In this document: piece after piece, positions 60,613 through 64,000 of the stretch
How positions within the stretch are numbered: the first letter of the stretch is position 1
How the letters are laid out: every line of letters begins with the position of its first letter
NCBI GenBank assembly: GCA_030549335.1
Contig: CM060183.1
Location: forward strand, 37,260,768 to 37,324,767
Length of the DNA stretch: 64,000 nucleotides
Direction: 5' to 3'
From: Pontederia crassipes
Lineage: Eukaryota > Streptophyta > Magnoliopsida > Commelinales > Pontederiaceae
Made by a program: the position numbers and the translations under genes
The notes under the pieces: model-generated
Seen by the model: the letters and a program-made list of their open reading frames with translations, nothing else
Told to the model about the DNA's origin: nothing
Database searches by the model: none

Positions 60613-63351
60613 TCAGTAACAGAGAGTTTCATGAATGGTATCCATTAGTATGGTACTTGGGAACATGTGTGTGCACTCCAATTTCATTTCCTTATGCAAG
60701 AACCACAAAGTATCAACCATTTGTTCCAGCTGAAGAACAGATGGATCATCTGCTACGAAGGCATATAATTCAGTTCCTACTTGAATCCAACTGCATGCAG
60801 GATTCGTGACAAACACATTCTGCCTGACAAGTGCCCTAACACCAGAAGCCTCCTGCCATCTTCCAGAAGCTGCATATGTATTAGCAACATGACATAGTTT
60901 CCTGAGTTTCCAGCCTCCAAGTTAAACAAGTGTTCTAATAAATATTCACCAAGCTCCAGTTCATGATTTTCCAGACATGCAGCAAGTAACGAACCTAAAA
61001 CATGAGCATCAGGTTCAATGGACATTGAAGATATGACATAGAGAGCTTCATTGATACTGGCACTGCGTGCGAGCATAGTAACTAAACAACCATAGTGCTC
61101 CCTTCTTGGAGTTATGTGGTGTATAGAGACCATTTCTGAAAAGAGTTTAAAACCTTCAACAAACCCACCATGGCTGAATGCAGACAAAAGACAAGTGAAA
61201 GTGATCTCATCTGGCTTTATTCCCTGGTGACACATGCTCCTGTAGAGTTGGAGAGCTTGGCCTGCTTGACCATGAAATGAGTATCCAGAAAGCAAAGCAT
61301 TATAGAGAGGCAACTTTCTGTCTGGGACCATTCCGAATACAGTTCTTGCAAGATCTATGCTTCCGCATTTCGCATACATGTCAATGAGAGAAGTTAACTC
61401 CGCCTATGTTTTATAGCCGGTCCCAAGCCCGGATAAAGGAGGAGGGTTGTGTTAGGCCCCGACAGTCAGCGTAAAATCCTGTCGAATCTCATGAACATGG
61501 ATCAACGAAATGACGTCGTATGATCCATGTAGCCGACCCCACCTAGTGGAATAAGGCTTTGTTGTTGTTGTTGTCAATGAGAGAAGTTGCGACGAAATGT
61601 GATGATAAGAGACCTTGCCTCATAACTTGAATAACCCTTCCATATGTCAATGAGACCATATTTGTACAGGCCAAGATTGCTCCCACGATGCTCGAAGGAC
61701 ATGGCTTAAAGCCTAATGATTGCATTTGATTATATAATTTAATTGCTTCATATACACATCCATTTTGAGCTAACCCATAGACCAGAGTAGCCCATGTGAT
61801 GGCATCCGGACGTGCCCCATGGACTTGCATCTCCGTGAACACATCTTTAGCTTCATTGACCAAGCCATTACGTAGGAAGCCCAAGATAACAGAATTCCAC
61901 GAAACCACATTTGGTGGTATGTTCTCAAGCTGCATCTGAAAGAAGAGCTTCCAGGCCTGGCCACTCATGCCATGCTGCGCATAAGCAGAAATCATTGAGT
62001 TCCAAAGAACCACGTTTTTTGGATATATAAGATCAAATACCTGCCTTGCATGTTCTATCCTACCACAACTAGCATATAAGCCTACAATGTCTGATTCAAG
62101 GTTATTTCTAATAGAATAACCATGCCCCGCTTTTCCAATTTTTAGGTTGCGTGAATTTGCAGAGGCAGATATGATAGATGCCAAAGTCACACAATCAAAC
62201 AGATAATTATCCTTGATCATCTCATGGGAGGTAGACAAAGCTTTGTCGAACTGTCCATCCTTCACATAGCCCGATATGAGCAAGTTCCAAGTTACTACAT
62301 CTTTATCGGCCATTCGACTGAAAATGAGCTCTGCCTCCTCTACCAATCCTACCTTACAATAGAAGTTTATGATAGAACTACCTAGTATGTTATCGAGTTG
62401 AAGGCCATTTAAAATCGAAACTGCGTGACCTTGTTTACCTTCATGTAAAGCATCTAAGTTACCGGATGCAGATAGAAAGCTCGAAATTGTGACTCGAGAT
62501 GGCTGCACCCCTTCTGTTCTCATAAGGTGAAATAGTTTCAGGACCTCCTGAAAGAGACCATTATAAAAATAGCTAACGAGCATGGAATTCCAAGTGACCA
62601 CATTCTTTTCAGGCATATCATCGAATATCTTCCTTGCATGGTCGACAAGTCCACATTTTCCATAGAAATCTACGAGACTGCTCAGCACGTAGATACAATT
62701 AGCAAAACCCATCTTCAAGGCATAGCTATGAATTCCTTTACCAAATCCGACGAGCTCCAAAGTCGAACACGCCTTCAAGGCATTTGGGATGACGAAATTG
62801 TCTGGAAATTCGCCGCTCTCCATCATCTCCCTGAAACCCACCAAAGCTTTCTAGCCGGAGCCGAGCCTGCAGTGCAACCCGATGACGGCCGCCCAGGAGA
62901 AGGTATTGCGCCGGCGCTGCCTGCGGAAGAGCTCCTCAGTGATGTCCAAGCAGTCACATTTCGCGTAAAAAATGAGCAATTTGGTTTCGATGTACTCATT
63001 CCTGTAGAAGAAGGCGCCACCTTTGAGTATCCGGGCGTGGATCTGGCGGCCTTGGGAGAGCGCCCGCTCGTACACGCAGCCTTGCAGCAGTTCTCCGTAG
63101 ATCTCAGGGCCGACGGGGAGGCCGCAGAGATCCATCTCGGCCAGCAGCGACAAGGCTCCGGCGAGTTGGCCATCTTTGCAGAGGGAGGAGACGCGTTGGA
63201 GGAGATTAGACTTGGAAGGGATCTGGAAGCAGCTCCCATGCGAGGCCTGGACTCCCTTGCAGGGCCTCGCGGCCAAGGACGAAGGCTTCCGAATCGAAAT
63301 GGCGGGGAGTGGGAAGGGGAGAACAGAAGCCATAAAAGAGGATAAGACCAC
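60613..63351 (-). pseudogene. CRR21: CRR21-type PPR RNA-editing factor (E subclass), pseudogene
   Basis: PLS-type pentatricopeptide repeat proteins bind organellar RNA and specify C-to-U editing; CRR21 is known in Arabidopsis to edit plastid ndhD. The reading frame starts at 63351 or, more likely, at the internal ATG at 63333, which gives a plastid-type leader. Diagnostic family blocks include VSSLCKDGQLAGALSLL, GPEIYGELLQGCVYERAL, GRQIHARILKGGAFFYRNEY and FPDNFVIPNALKACSTL. Lesions: an in-frame TAG at 62851-62853; a small in-frame loss after NLESDIV; a 178-bp retroposon at 61396-61573 splitting MYAKCGS from VATSLID; and a 1-bp deletion near 60880 after NSGNYVML that shifts the frame, after which the C-terminal E-domain part (VFVTNPACSWIQVGTELY) continues in another phase to 60613. 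Without the lesions it would be an intronless protein of about 860 residues. Confidence 0.93.
61396..61573 (+). mobile_element. TTG-tailed retroposon, copy 3, inserted in the PPR pseudogene
   Basis: Flanked by a perfect 15-bp target duplication TCAATGAGAGAAGTT (61381-61395 and 61574-61588). It starts AACTCCGCCTATG and ends in (TTG)n, in the same form as copies 1 and 2. It is antisense to the PPR gene and separates two codons of a PPR motif cleanly. Confidence 0.96.
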
Positions 63352-63497
63352 CTACAGTTATGTCCGGTAGGCGCCATATATTCATTCCCCTTCGTAGCTT
63401 GATATTTTTTCCAGATCATTCTTTTGCATATATATATAGACATATATAATAATATATATTACATTTTGTGTTGTGTTGAATTAGAAATTTTAAATTT

Positions 63498-63550
<53 letters not shown>

Positions 63551-63840
63551 GGTGTACACTGGAATTAAACTAGTTCAATTTTATGTCATAACGTAATGAA
63601 TGATACAAAACTTGAAGGCGACAAAATACAAGTACTCGCTAAAGGGACAAAATACTAGTTTGATGGTCTTTTGCTGAATTAGTGCAGCACAGCAAAAGGC
63701 TTACTTTAATTAATAATATATATACACACTTTGATAGCTGCGGACGTTCATATGTTGTGGGAATAGAATAGTATAATACAATCACATTACAAACTTGTCT
63801 ACCTATTTTTCCTTCTCTTTCATGAAAAATTTGCCTTGTA
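63352..63840. other. intergenic DNA with an AG microsatellite
   Basis: It separates the PPR pseudogene start from the transporter 3' end. Apart from (AG)n at 63500-63548 nothing is recognised; the right part should be the transporter 3' untranslated region. Confidence 0.6.
63500..63548. repeat. (AG)n microsatellite
   Basis: About 24 AG units, pure. Confidence 0.97.
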
Positions 63841-64000
63841 TCACCTCTTCTGGAAGTTGAGCGTCTTGATGGCGAAACCGAAAAGGAAGGCGAAGAGGAC
63901 GGTGAAGGAGACTATCACCACGGCGACCACTCCCAAGAAGTCATGCTTGAATCCGAAGTAGCTGTTCACGAACTCGGCAACAGTCCGATCATCACTCATT
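63841..64000 (-). CDS. PDR-type ABCG transporter, C-terminal end (partial)
   Basis: The last 53 codons of a gene that continues beyond the right edge. The sequence reads TVAEFVNSYFGFKHDFLGVV, then a hydrophobic helix (VVIVSFTVLFAFLFGFAI) and the terminal KTLNFQKR before TGA. The YFGFKHDFLGVVA block and the NFQ(R/K)R end are typical of full-size plant PDR transporters, plasma-membrane exporters of terpenoids, hormones and defence compounds. The ATG at 63999 is internal to the protein, not its start. Confidence 0.9.
   Translation of the reverse strand, partial: MSDDRTVAEFVNSYFGFKHDFLGVVAVVIVSFTVLFAFLFGFAIKTLNFQKR

Overview
The window looks like monocot plant nuclear DNA. AT-rich intergenic sequence and microsatellites surround GC-rich coding exons with canonical plant introns, and every recognisable gene belongs to a plant family. 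I cannot name the species from sequence alone. No prokaryotic genes, CRISPR arrays, tRNAs or rRNAs were seen.

Layout, left to right. At 1-2431 lies the 5' part of a decayed Ty1/copia retrotransposon on the minus strand. At 7010-8434 is a two-exon BAHD acyltransferase gene (+). At about 10.9-13.3 kb is LTR-like DNA that carries a run of short hairpin repeats. At 15070-15291 (-) is a small DVL/ROT-FOUR-LIKE peptide gene. At 18099-24219 (-) is a 15-exon gene for a probably plastid-targeted 2OG-Fe(II) oxygenase-like protein (392 aa). At 25176-33711 (-) is a complete 13-exon CENP-C kinetochore gene (836 aa), with a tandem exon duplication, an internally repetitive exon and a transposon-filled last intron. 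At 35246-39301 is a roughly 4-kb insertion with TG...CA ends and a 5-bp target duplication; a 730-bp CACTA element is nested inside it. Foldback and hAT-like elements follow at 39.6-41.9 kb. At 42707-43305 (-) is a two-exon gene for a small Pro/Ala-rich protein, possibly CHLOROPLAST VESICULATION-like. At 45009-49861 is a Ty3/gypsy chromovirus with both LTRs but a broken gag-pol. At 53634-56604 (+) is an LRR-III receptor-like kinase gene whose catalytic residues are missing. At 60613-63351 (-) is a CRR21-type PPR RNA-editing factor that has become a pseudogene; one of its lesions is a 178-bp TTG-tailed retroposon with a perfect 15-bp target duplication. At 63841-64000 (-) is the 3' end of a PDR-type ABCG transporter gene.

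The genes do not form a pathway: this is an ordinary gene-plus-transposon plant locus. The multi-exon genes were assembled by hand from splice sites, reading-frame phase and family motifs. Every exon length agrees with its phase, so I trust the 2OG, CENP-C, BAHD, kinase and small two-exon models. The most interesting points are the CENP-C structure, the CRR21 pseudogene and its link to plastid NDH, and the hairpin repeats whose stems vary in a compensatory way.
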